From assembly GCA_021904315.1 (NCBI GenBank), contig CM038911.1, positions 4,561,390-4,625,389 on the forward strand: a stretch of 64,000 bases of DNA, in the 5' to 3' direction. Shown here piece after piece: positions 53,601-63,337 of the stretch. The stretch is from Sphagnum magellanicum. Its lineage: Eukaryota > Streptophyta > Sphagnopsida > Sphagnales > Sphagnaceae. Under the pieces are notes generated by a model. It saw nothing but the letters and a program-made list of their open reading frames with translations, was not told the DNA's origin and ran no database searches. The first letter of the stretch is position 1. Each line of letters opens with the position of its first letter. Position numbers and translations under genes: made by a program.

Positions 53601-54182
53601 ACTGTGTGCTTTTCGAAAGCGGACACCAGGACACAGGACAGTGGACGGAGCAGAAATTCTGGTTGCCCATTCTTCCCCGAAAATCCGGGATTAGCAAATT
53701 TGAAGTGCTGCGGTTCCTACGCTCCGAATGCCTTCTAGGTTTCACCCATCGCTGGTAGTGTTGTACCTCGCAAATCCCATCTACTTTCTCGCTTCTGATA
53801 TACATTTATCTATCGTGTTCTCTTGCAATAAAGTTTGCCAGGTTTGCTACATCATCGGTGCATGATTTTGAGTATTGTGTCTGCCAGACTGCCGCTTCTC
53901 TTTTTGGCGATCTTCAGTTCGGAACACTTTGTGTTGTGTGTGGCTTTGCTGTTGGATGTTTGCTGCGTGGTTGCTTGAATTGTACAAATACCCCTTTTGT
54001 TGGAATACAGAGAGAGATTCGCTTCCGGGAAGAAGTTAGGTTTTGGGGGAGCTTGAAGTAGGGGGAAAGCATTCTTCTTCCGTGTGCGAGCAAGTCATTT
54101 CTCAGCAGAAATTGGTGAGGAATTAGCACGGAGACACAGACAGACAGAAAGAAGGGAAGAAAAGAGAAGAACAAGAACAAGA
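53601..54182 (+). promoter_or_regulatory. Promoter and 5' leader region of the SWIB gene
   Basis: No protein-coding sequence is recognised between the transcript-like interval and the ATG at 54183. The 110 bp before the ATG are purine-rich (AGACAGACAGAAAGAAGG, AAGAGAAGAACAAGAAC), as in many plant leaders. An in-frame open extension upstream to 54084 has no ATG start and is not used. Confidence 0.45.
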
Positions 54183-54930
54183 ATGCCTGCAGCAGCGGGT
54201 TCATCGGCGGCGAAGGCCGCCACAAGTGCGCTCACTCGAGTATCTGCTGTATCACCGGCTCTGAAGAAGTTTCTTGGGGTCACAGAGATATCTCGGCCCG
54301 AGACCATGAAGCGTATCTGGTCGTACATCAAGGATCACAATCTTCAGGTAGGTTTTCGCTTCATTTCTTCTCACTCTCTCTCTCTCTCTCGCCAGCCAGC
54401 GCAAGCGCACTTTTGGTGTGCCGTGAAGTCAAGTGGTCAACGTCTTCTTCTCTGTTTTTTGTATGCTTTAATAGTTGAACGAGAGCCGGGTAGTATCAGA
54501 ACTGCCATGAAAAAAGAGGAGATGCAAGCATCTCATAAACTATTCTCGCACACACGCAACAGATGTCAGCAGAGGACAGGGAATGGAAAAGGAAGAGAAC
54601 AGCTGAAGATTAGCGCAAAGAGATCTGAAGAGAACAGGAAGTTCTGCACATGTTTGATCATGATCTAGAACTTATCTTGGACTTCCTATTCCTGCTTGTG
54701 TTCTTTCCCAGATATAAACACTTCATGTACCCTTCGTGCCATGATGGGTGATCTTACTGGCTGTGCAGAATCCTGAGAACAGGAAGGAGATTCTTTGTGA
54801 TGAGAAGCTCAAGGCAGTGCTTGGTGGTAAGGAGAAGGTGGGATTCACAGAAGTTGCAGGCCTACTTAGTCCACACTTCCCTAAAACCAAGAAACCAACA
54901 CCAGCATCAGCACCTGCACCAGCAGCATGA
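54183..54930 (+). CDS. Small SWIB/MDM2-domain protein, two exons, 108 aa
   Basis: Exons 54183-54347 and 54769-54930 join between Gln55 and Asn56 in phase 0 with a GTAGGT donor and a TGTGCAG acceptor. Residues 1-20 are Ala/Ser/Thr-rich with two basic residues, possibly an organelle-targeting sequence. The SWIB domain runs from about residue 22 (VSAVSPALKKFLGVTEISR) through MKRIWSYIKDHNLQ-NPENRKEI and CDEKLKAVLGGKEKVGFTEV to LLSPHF. The tail is a Pro/Ala/Thr-rich TPASAPAPAA. SWIB domains mediate protein contacts; large ones occur in SWI/SNF-type remodelling complexes, while small plant versions are found in nuclei, plastids or mitochondria. The size matches small plant SWIB proteins. The intron begins with a CT tract at about 54376-54389. 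Confidence 0.92.
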
Positions 54931-56478
54931 ACTCCTATTGGTGCAGGCTAAAGCAAGCATGGTTCTCTCTCCCTCCCTTCACCACCGCCACTGTGTGTTG
55001 GTTGTACCTTAGGAGAGCAGTAGCAGCAGCAGCTTGGTAGATTTGGCAAATGCCATCATCAGTCAGAGTAATGGCAGTTTCTGTGCAGAGTTCATGAGTT
55101 GTTGCAGCAACAGATGCACATTATTGCATCACAGAAATGTGCAGATGTTGTATATGTCTGTATATACTTTATTTTCCCCCCTCCAGAAACAACAGTTTGT
55201 GTCTCCTGACTTGTTTGTCTATTGCAAGTGTTTGATCAAACAAAGTTGCTCTAGGAGAGCAAAGCACAATCCACTGTTGGAGAAAAGCAAATCCCCTCCC
55301 CAACCACTCTGCATCCATGTCTGTTGAATGCCCATGTCCACTTTGTGTTTACTTCTTCTGCTCTTCAATTGGATACTGTTGACTTTTTTGATTAGCAATG
55401 TCTCTTGAGTGCTAGCCAACATCATGTCTAAGTCTTCCCATTGCTCCCGGAAAGGCAACAGAAACTCAGGACACAGATTGTGTATAATGGTTTGCCCAAG
55501 TTTTTGGGAAGATTATTATATGCTTATCTACACCCACTGTTGGGAGCTGATGAACTCAGTGGGTAGTCCTGGTAGCTCGTCACTGCCGTTTGTGATGAAG
55601 GTGATGGTCTGTCACTTTGTGAGCGACTCTCATGAGGTTATGACTGCACTCATTGTCGTGTTACCTTTAATTGTTGTTGTGGAGATTTCTCTGCAACTTC
55701 ATCAATCTTCTTCTGCTCTTCAATTGTGCATGTGATTTGATCCAAAGGCTTTTGTTTCTTGTTGCAACAAACTCGGATGCATGTCTTACAACCATTCTCT
55801 TGCCATCTTACACAAAAACAGACAGCTTTTCTTGAGGAGAATGGCTGAAGGATCAAGGCTTGGCTCTGTTGCTAATACTGATCTGATTTAGATCCTACTG
55901 ACAACAAACATGGTACCTTCATCTTCTCAAATTCTGGATTCTTGTGGAGGCAAATGAGTTTAGGATGCAGCAGAGAAGACACTTTCCTACTCCTGATGAT
56001 CAGTAGAATGATACCTGAAGCACAATTGTATTTTATTATTGAGGGAGGTAGCTGCCTTAATCCAACCTTTCAATTCCAACTAGCTCTTCATTCCAAAACA
56101 AACAAGATCAAACATCAGTGACCATCCCTAGTATGCTTTTCAATCTCCAGCACTGCTGCGGCTGGCACAATCGACAGCCATCACCTCTGTAAAAGATAAC
56201 CAGAAAGAGGCAAACCAAGCTCATTATGCCGCCAGAATCCAGAAGTACTGGGAAACGCGAAGCTCCTGAGGAAGAAAACATACAGTAGCAGCGGAGCAGG
56301 AAAAAGGTAAGCTGCCCGTCCGCTTCTTCTCCTCTTCTCTGTCGTGGTGTGTTTGCGAAAAAGTGTGGATAGCTGCTACTGCTGCTGATAGAAGATAAGT
56401 CCTCATAATTCTATCCAGAAACTTTTCATCAGCTGCTGTGGACGCCGCTGCACGTTCGAGAAGTTTGTCGCAATAGAT
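54931..56478. other. 3' flank of the SWIB gene and 5' flank of the FKBP gene
   Basis: No further gene is recognised. Gene-like composition continues; the first few hundred bases are probably the SWIB 3' untranslated region. The 108-codon frame at 55409-55735 has no recognisable domain. A 175-codon frame on the minus strand (56751-56224) is the antisense of the first FKBP exon and its leader. Confidence 0.5.
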
Positions 56479-56519
56479 ATGCGAGCTGTTGGCAATCAAT
56501 GAATCCTTTGTTGTTGTAG
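56479..56519 (+). promoter_or_regulatory. Two overlapping upstream ORFs before the FKBP start codon
   Basis: ATG at 56479 opens a 7-codon frame ending with TGA at 56502. ATG at 56499, overlapping that stop, opens a 6-codon frame ending with TAG at 56519. The main ATG is at 56549. If the transcript begins upstream of 56479, these could dampen translation; the transcription start is unknown. Confidence 0.45.
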
Positions 56520-56548
56520 TCGTGATTGCAGCAAGCTCCATAGCCAGC

Positions 56549-59017
56549 ATGAGGTTCGTTGCGGCATCGCTCCCCATGCCTGTGAATAGGCTCTCCCTGC
56601 TCTCATCGCCATTTTCTCCCTGCCTCGGGTATGTGGGAACGGGAGCAGAAGAACCGCAGCAGCAACCGTCGGTGCCTCTGAACACGTCCATTTGCTTGGT
56701 CACCACTAAAACTGGTGGCAGCAAAGATGTGCAGAGAAGAACAAGGTGCACTAGTCGTGTGAGGGTGACGGTGCGCTGCGCAGCTCAGAGCAAAGGGAAC
56801 AGGATGCTCGCACTAACGCTGAAGCGCAGGGAAGTTATCGCACTCGTTGGAATCGCTGCGGAATTATCTTGGCTTTCTTGTGGAGTTGCTACAGGAGAAG
56901 GGTTGCCCCAAACAGAGCCAGCCAAGCTCTGCGACGTAGATTGCGAGAAGGAACTGGAGAATGTAAGCCCAGCGTACCGTTCTTCTACTTCCTTTCTTCT
57001 TCTTTTTCTTCTTCTGTTTGCTCTCTTCTTCGAATCCAAGCGAGGATTTTTGGTCTCTTCACTTGATTGCTGAAATGCGGAAGAATGTGTTGATGAGAAC
57101 ACGTTCTTTTGAGAGCTAAATGTTTCTTATCTTTTGTCTTTAGATGCCGACAACAACCACAGCTTCAGGCTTGCAGTACAAGGAAATTGAGGTTGGAAAT
57201 GGACCTACTCCGCCTGTTGGTTTCCAGGTGAGCTCTGGTCCCGTTGTGAAACTAAGAAAATGAGTATTATTAGGTGCATGCATGAAGATCATCAACCCAA
57301 GGTTTGCATCGGGCTGCACATTTCTCATTTGATAGGCATCATGACCTAAGTGTTCTTGGCAAAGCAGTCATGTCTTGCAGTTTGAGAAATGGGGTTTGGG
57401 GTTGTTCTCTGCATTGGCAACAGGTTGCTGCTCATTACGTTGCCATGGTTCCTTCTGGCAAGGTTTTTGACAGGTTCGTTCTTCTGTTCTGCATCTTGGG
57501 AAAAGCTTTTCTTCCTCAAATCCAATTGCCATCATTCCTTCTGATCTGACGTTTTTCACTGTTTTGTTCTTTTTTTCTGTGTCTTGTCAAATAGTTCTTC
57601 CTCAAGTCCAACTGCCATGAATCCTTTGGGCAAGGTTTTTGACAATTTTGTTTCTTGTTTCCTGCATCTTGTCAAAAACTTCTTCAACAAATCCAATTGT
57701 TCAATGTGTGTCTCTTGGCAAATTCTTAGAAAAAATTCATCCAGCTACAAATGGCTTGCAGGTGCCAAGAATCTAGGTTAGCTAACTGCTACTGCAGGGA
57801 TGTGGTGAGATATTGCAAAAGGCATGTCTGTGCTTTTTGCTTTCACATAGTCATACAGAGTGTGGAAACCAAATATAATGGCTTTGAGAACTATATACAG
57901 AGGAAATATCAGCAGTCCCATTCTGTTGTTATGACGATTACAAAGTCTCTAGCTGTGAAACAACAGCAGAGACATCTAGGCTTTGTAATCATCATCACAA
58001 GCAAAGACACAGCAGTCATTCTTCGGTGTAGTTGGGACATGAACAAGACAGGCTTGTAGATTGCATGGCTCTGCTGGAGGCACATTTGCTTGAACACACA
58101 TCCAATGTTTTTATCTGGTATTTCACATACAAATCATGTTGGTACTGTGGTACAGTTCATTGGATAAGGGAGTGCCATATATTTTCCGAGTGGGTGCATC
58201 TCAGGTCAGTTACTTTCTTCCATATTCCTCTGCATCGGGTGCAGTCTGTTTTTCCTGTGCAGCATTGAATTTCTCTCTTATTGCTCTGCATTGAAGTGTG
58301 TTATCAATGTAGAGAGAAATCTTGCTACAAGTGGCAGGTTGCCACATTTCCTTAGTCATGTGTAATGATGCCAGGCACTGTTAATGATTCCCTTCCTCCT
58401 GTACAAGGTAACAGGTGATCAAGGGTTTGGATGAGGGTATTCTGAGCATGAAAGTTGGTGGGAAACGGCGATTATTCATTCCTGGGGAGGTACAAGTCTC
58501 ATTTATCTCTCATTTACAGAGAAATGTGCATCTTGCTGTTATGTAGAATCCATGGAACTGTCTGTCTGTATTGACAGTGAAACTCATAACATCTTGTGAT
58601 GCAGTGTGTAGAAAAACTCAGGAGCTCGATATTCATAAAATTTTGTAATGGGAGAAGAACAATCACCAGAACCTGCAAACACTCATCACTCAACTATGAA
58701 AATCTCAGTTACAACCAGCAAGTAGTCAAATTGACTTGTGAAATGAAAGATGCAAAAGGAAAAAAAATTACATCAATGTTCGTTGCTTGAAATCCTTTGC
58801 AATCAAATCAGATATGTCAGTTGTTGCTTGGATCCATTACAATATGTGGATATCTGTTGGTTGTGCACTGATGATGAGATTATTGTTGGTATGGCAGCTA
58901 GCATTTCCAAAAGGACTCAGTGCTGCAGCTGGAAGACCAAGAGTAGCACCCAGTACTCCAGTAATATTTGATGTTCAATTATTGTACATACCTGGTGTCT
59001 CAGACTTTGATGAGTAA
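56549..59017 (+). CDS. FKBP16-3: Chloroplast lumenal FKBP-type peptidyl-prolyl isomerase, FKBP16-3-like, six exons, 263 aa
   Basis: Exons 56549-56962, 57144-57227, 57424-57473, 58156-58204, 58415-58489 and 58898-59017 give one 263-residue frame with GT-AG introns. Residues 1-85 are transit-peptide-like. KRREVIALVGIAAELSW (92-108) is a twin-arginine signal for the thylakoid lumen. LCDVDCEKELEN starts the mature part. The FKBP fold follows: TASGLQYKEIEVGNGPTPP, VAAHYVAMVPSGKVFDSS, VPYIFRVG, VIKGLDEGILSMKVGGKRRL and FPKGLSAAAGRPRVAPSTP, with a short acidic end. This succession matches plant FKBP16-3. Such proteins assist folding or assembly in the lumen; isomerase activity is often weak. The start at 56549 is the first in-frame ATG; the protein is longer at the N terminus than I expect for flowering-plant versions. 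Confidence 0.92.
57474..58155 (+). other. FKBP intron 3, carrying a degenerate copy of exon 3's end
   Basis: The word CTTCTGGCAAGGTTTTTGACA at the end of exon 3 (about 57453) is echoed about 170 bp later at 57622-57642 (CTTTGGGCAAGGTTTTTGACA). Surrounding words GCCAT, TTCTTCCTCAA and TCCAA(T/C)TGCCAT recur as well. The second copy is preceded by TCAAATAG, an acceptor-like sequence, but continuing from it does not give the FKBP fold. It therefore looks like an intronic duplicate and not an exon. Confidence 0.6.
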
Positions 59018-60000
59018 AAAGCTGATGACAAAACCTTCAGGATGACAAACGAATCAGCTCACTACCCAAGTAGTGTATTCAAAGATCACCTTTTTCTTAA
59101 CAATGATGTTATACAAATCGTGCAGATTCTCTTGTTATAGCAAGATTGTGGAACTCAAACCAACTGTGCAACAATTTTTGTAAAGCCTGGACTTGCCTGG
59201 TTACACCTCACTACCAGGAAGCAGGCACCTCTCCTGCTAAGGTATGTCTGTATACCTCACTTTGTTTTTATTGCCTTATTTCAAACTTTGACAAAACATT
59301 GCGTCTAACAGGAATCAATGACTTTTTTTTCTTTTTTTTTTTAATACTTTATTTCAAACTTCGACAAACCATTGTGTTTAACAGTAATCAATCATACTTC
59401 CATTCTTTCAATTCATGCTCGCTTAAAGGAATTTGCAATTTTATTCTAGTGGCAATGGTAACATTGGAGCTGGTATAGTGACAAGCATACTTTCAATACC
59501 TTATGCATCAATTTGCAACTGTTTTTTTAATTTGAATTCAATTCAATTCAATCAGAATTGAATTGAATTTTGAATTGAATTTGAATTTGAATTCCAGTAT
59601 TTGAGTTCAATTTAGGAATTTGAACTCGATTGAATTTTGAATTCAATTCAATGTTATTCAATAGTTTCATTCAAATAGGACTTAATTTCCACAGAATCAA
59701 CTCATTTTTTTCATCATTTTCATTGTTGCTGTTGGTGTATAGCGACATGGAGCCCAAGCAATTAAAACATTGAAATATGAACACTGAAGTTGTTTGGAAT
59801 GACCTTGACAGACATTATTGTCTAATTCTTGCCCTGAGGTTTGACCTTTAGTTAACCAGTAGGGTTTTTCAATTGCGAGTTTAGCCAATTGGTAATGATA
59901 TTTACTTTAGTTTGGTTTTCTATTCTAAATAACATCAAACACAAAGAATCAAACACGTTACCACTAGCAAGGTGGCCATGAGTCCTAACCATTTTTATCA
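59018..60000. other. 3' flank of the FKBP gene with a GAATT-rich tract
   Basis: No gene seen. The 3' untranslated region probably occupies the first few hundred bases. Confidence 0.5.
59525..59655. repeat. (GAATT)n/(TTGAA)n self-complementary low-complexity tract
   Basis: Repeats of TTCAA, GAATT and TTGAATTTGAATT are arranged so that the left and right halves are complementary, and a hairpin centred near 59560 is possible. Confidence 0.8.
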
Positions 60001-60700
60001 AAAGAGATTGATGATCACCTTGCAGCAGGTCCTCTTTTTGGGGACACACATACACCCCACAAGAAATTTGGTCTTCCATTGATTGTACAGTCAAGCCAAG
60101 AAAACTTGCCGCAAAAATCAGATTTGATGAGGTCCTTGCAGCAGATCCTCATCTGCAGATATTCAAATGCATACCAAAAAACTTGGTGCTTTTGCATCCA
60201 ATGCATTGTTTGTACAATCAAGCATAGACACTTGATGAAAAAAACAAGAATTTGATGATCACCTTGCAACAGCTCATCTTTTGCAGAGATAAAAGTGCAT
60301 TCCACAAAAGATTGGCCTTTCTTGATTGTACAATTGGGCAAAGAAAACTTGATGCAACAAAGACATTTGATGCTCACGTTGCAGGAGCTGAGATATGGAT
60401 GCATTGGACAAAAGATTGGTCTTTTTTTGCTTTTGACTCCTGTTTGTACAATCAAGGGAAGGACCTTGACACAGAAAAGAGATTTTAATAATCACCTTGC
60501 AGCAGCTCCTGTTTTTTCAGAGAGATATAATTGCACCCCAGAAAAACTGGTCTTTCATTGACTATATAATGAAGCACAGAAAACTTGATGCAACAAAGAG
60601 ATTTGATGCTCACCTTGTGGCAGCTCCTCTTTTTGCAGAGATAAGAATGCATCCCCCAAAAAATTGTATTTTTTCTCTTTCTCAAAACTCCTGGTAGATC
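60001..60700. repeat. Minisatellite, about 118-bp unit, six copies
   Basis: Units begin near 60006, 60122, 60252, 60367, 60482 and 60601 with 'ATTTGATGATCACCTTGCAGCAG' or close variants. They continue with 'CTCCTCTTTTTGCAGAGATA', a GCATYCC stretch, 'AAAAGATTGGTCTTTC', 'TTGATTGTACAATCAAG' and 'GAAAACTTGATGCAACAAAG'. The unit contains a palindromic TTGATTGTACAATCAA. Open frames of up to 146 codons on the minus strand arise from the repeat and share its period. Confidence 0.88.
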
Positions 60701-60814
60701 AATCATGTTGGGGTATTTTTGTAGCATAAATGATTATGATAATGCTGTGACATCATCTTTCCAAGTTTCTGCTGGTGCAGGGCACACTTTTCTTCTACAA
60801 CCCTTGAAGAAAAG

Positions 60815-60942
60815 CTTATTTGTTCCATTCTGTAAAGCTTGTTTGTTCCTGAGTGCTGAGAGCCAGCTCTCTCAAGACCTTATTTGTTCCATTCTGTAAA
60901 GCTTGTGTGTTCCTGAGTGCTGAGAGCCAGCTCTCTCAAGAC
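60815..60942. repeat. Near-perfect 64-bp tandem duplication
   Basis: 60815-60878 and 60879-60942 differ at one base. The unit includes TTCCATTCTGTAAAGCTTG and GAGAGCCAGCTCTCTC, the latter a palindrome. The duplication is recent compared with the neighbouring arrays. Confidence 0.92.
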
Positions 60943-61009
60943 CATAAACAATGTTCAATAGGTGCAGCCACATGTGACAGCAATTTTGCAGGAAATGGGG
61001 TCACAATCT

Positions 61010-61237
61010 GTGTGTCTCATGAAGAATGATTGAATGATTACATTGCAGCAGCAGATCAAATCTCTTTGTTCAAGGTGATCACAATCCGACTTTCTGAAGA
61101 ATGATTGACTGATCACCTTGCAGCAGATTACATCTCTTTGTTCAAGGTGATCACAATCTGGCCTTCTGAAGAATGGTTTAATGATCACCCTGCAGCAGAT
61201 CAAATCTCTTTGTTCAAGGTGATCACAATCAGGTTTT
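61010..61237. repeat. Minisatellite, about 74-bp unit, three copies, ending at the permease stop codon
   Basis: Units begin near 61021, 61096 and 61168 with 'GAAGAATG', followed by 'GATCACCTTGCAGCAGAT', 'ATCTCTTTGTTCAAGGTGATC' and 'ACAATC'. The 'GATCACCTTGCAGCAG' core is shared with the 118-bp array, so the two arrays are related. The last unit ends within a few bases of the permease stop codon (61238-61240). Confidence 0.88.
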
Positions 61238-63050
61238 TCACGTAGTAGAACCAGATGGTCTGAATCCAAGGGAGATGGCAATCAGCAATAGAAACAGCAA
61301 CATAAGATCTCCTCCTGGCACAAGCCTGGTGGATTTCACCTGCTTGCTTTGATGATGGCTGCTGTGACGGTATTTCCAAGCCAAAACAGGAGGCAATACA
61401 CCAAATAAGAAGCAGTTCGCATAAACTCCAGCAAACTTGAGTGCAGTCGCAAATGCTGTGGGACAGATGATTGCCACAGCTACCGAAGGTCCAAGTGCCA
61501 TAGCTAATGCTGCCATCCTCCTTTTGTCTTGCCACCAACACTCTTCCAGACTGAACACATTCTGGTTTGTTGTCCCCGACACTGATTTCGCAGAGCTCAT
61601 GAAGAGATCTGCAGTATCCATCAGCTGTTTAGGAAAACTCAAAGCATATCCAATGAGAGTGGTTCCCAGTGCACTGAATGCAAATGCTTGCACAGCAGGT
61701 GCTGCAAGAGAGCTTGTGGAGAGAAGGAGCTTGATAGGATCCAGAATCTTGCTGCTGGGCAACAACTGTGGAGGAGGTGCAAGAGCTAATATAACTGCAT
61801 TCCACACCAAAACCATTGCTAATGGTATTGCTCCGCCACAGAGAATTGCATTGCGAGCTTCTTCAGGTTTTCCTCCAACAACTTTGCACACCAACGGTGT
61901 GATAACATGGAAACTTAATGTCAAAACAATGAGTGGAATTGCAGAAAGAACAGCCTGCAGGGTCAAGGAGGTGCCATAGCTTGTGGAGGAGGATCCACTT
62001 CCAGGCATCATCATCATCATCATCATCAATTTCTCACGCTTTGCAGAAATACCAATCCCCACAAGACTTGTGATTGCCACAATCATCAGACTGCAAAGAG
62101 CTCTGTTGAGAGAATCCATGGCTTTGAAGGGAGCGAATGCCAACATTGCCATGACAATGCCAGGGCTCAAGCAGCAAACCAAAACTTGCGGCAAAGGAGG
62201 CAACCAGCATGCAACAACTGATCCAAGGCCTGCAATGCATGCTACCAAGAGTGCATAGATGAGGAGAGCATACACTGCAGATACAACAATGCCACTTCTT
62301 CTGCCAAGAGTGTATACAGCCAATCCAGTAAAGCTCACTTCTTCTCCTTTCTCCAACATCACTGCAACAACCACAGAGGTTTTTGTAAGAGCAGAGTTGA
62401 GATTCACAAATTCACAAAGAGAATTTTCTCTCCCAGTCAATGTCAGGTGAAGAAAACAACGAAAGAAAGTGGAAGAAACTTGCCTGCATAACTGAGCTCC
62501 GCCACCAACAAGATATCTGCCATGACATAAGCCCATGCAGCAACGATGGCAGCACTTGACGGAAGCAAACCTGCTTGCAAAGTAGCTGCAGGAAGCCCAA
62601 GAATGCCAGGCCCGACTGCAGTTCCCATGATTAACCCAACCGCTGATGCCAATCGATCACGCCCACCGATAGCTGCAAAACACAAAACATCACACCCATC
62701 TCCTTTTCTGCTTCCAGAATTGCTACAAGCAAGCAACAAACAAACAAACACATGGGAAAGAAAAACGAAAGAGACGTACCTCCTTCCCGTTCCTGCAACG
62801 TAATACCTGCAACCTCTGGTTCATCGTCTCCAGGAGCAAACTGACAACGAGCTGGGGGGCGACAAAAGCTTCCTCTACCTTCCCGGAGGGACCAGCTTGT
62901 AGGTTTCGTTGTCTGGAATCGGTTTACAGAAGAGACTGCAATTGCTGGAAGTGATGGGCGTGGTAGCAACAACAGGCGACAGAGGCAGCTGGGAATTGCT
63001 GGTTGGTTGCCCACGACAGTCGAGGCAGAGAGAGGCATAGAGTGCGCCAT
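61238..63050 (-). CDS. Tyrosine/aromatic amino acid permease-like membrane protein, three exons, 527 aa
   Basis: Exons 63050-62780, 62672-62484 and 62361-61238 join in matching phases. Residues 1-90 are Ser/Arg/Pro-rich and transit-peptide-like, with an acidic end. The transporter begins in exon 2 with GGRDRLASAVGLIMGTAVGPGILGLP, the glycine-rich first helix of the bacterial-type tyrosine-specific permease (HAAAP) family, followed by WAYVMADILLVAELSYA. Exon 3 adds about nine more hydrophobic helices. The second intron has a GC donor (AG|GCAAGT). A run of seven methionines lies in a loop near residue 266. ATG 63050 has the best context (ACCATGG); in-frame ATGs at 63062 and 63134 are alternatives. 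It probably acts in the plastid envelope moving aromatic amino acids; substrate and location are inferred from the family. Confidence 0.88.
62006..62026 (-). repeat. Coding (ATG)7 microsatellite in the permease gene
   Basis: Seven tandem ATG codons encode seven methionines in a hydrophilic loop between predicted helices, followed by PGSGSSSTS. The tract can vary in length without shifting the frame. Confidence 0.9.
62478..62487 (-). other. GC-type 5' splice site (permease intron 2)
   Basis: Exon 2 ends TATGCAG and the intron starts GCAAGT. Splicing gives ELSYA-V-MLEKGEEVSF in frame. No GT near this point gives a consistent junction. Confidence 0.8.
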
Positions 63051-63168
63051 GGTGCACACCATCTGCTGCTGCTGCTCCTCGAGTTCGAAGCCACTAAACC
63101 ACTCAGAAATCCTTATCAAGTTCACAAAACACATAATCGACACAATACTACTGTGCGTGAGTGCCTAC

Positions 63169-63337
63169 CCTAGGATTGATTGCTTGCTTTCCCATCGTGG
63201 GCCAGGACATTCGAGCATTCGGATGCACTTTCCCACAAATTTCCTCGCGGGTTTCCTCGAACTCCCGCGACTCCCGGGACAGCACCTTCGTGGGCACCAC
63301 ATCTACCAGACGCATGCATTCTTTGAAATCCTGCACA
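63169..63337 (-). CDS. Candidate isolated exon of an unrecognised gene
   Basis: On the minus strand the segment reads VQDFKECMRLVDVVPTKVLS, then RESREFEETREEICGKVHPN and ARMSWPTMGKQAINPR. This is a charged, protein-like stretch bounded by an acceptor-like ATCTTCAG (or TGTGCAG seven bases later) and a donor GG|GTAGGC. GC content is higher than its surroundings. It lies 35 bp upstream of the outermost permease ATG on the same strand. It could be part of a separate small gene or an alternative 5' exon. The family is not recognised; the VPTKVL phrase reminded me of LYR-type proteins but this is not enough to name it. Confidence 0.25.

Noticed and set aside
54084-54182. Upstream extension of the SWIB protein
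   Set aside because: The frame is open, but there is no ATG; the first ATG in frame is 54183.
56224-56751. Minus-strand open frame of 175 codons
   Set aside because: It is the antisense of the first FKBP16-3 exon and its leader, has no recognisable domain, and the plus strand explains the coding signal.
57584-57781. 65-codon frame in FKBP intron 3 as the next exon
   Set aside because: It begins after an acceptor-like site, but the fold-specific exon with SLDKGVPYIFRVG at 58156-58204 continues the protein in the correct phase.
60015-60455. Minus-strand open frame of 146 codons with CCIKFSLPNCTI-like repeats
   Set aside because: It is generated by the 118-bp minisatellite; its peptide repeat has exactly that period and neighbouring frames show the same.
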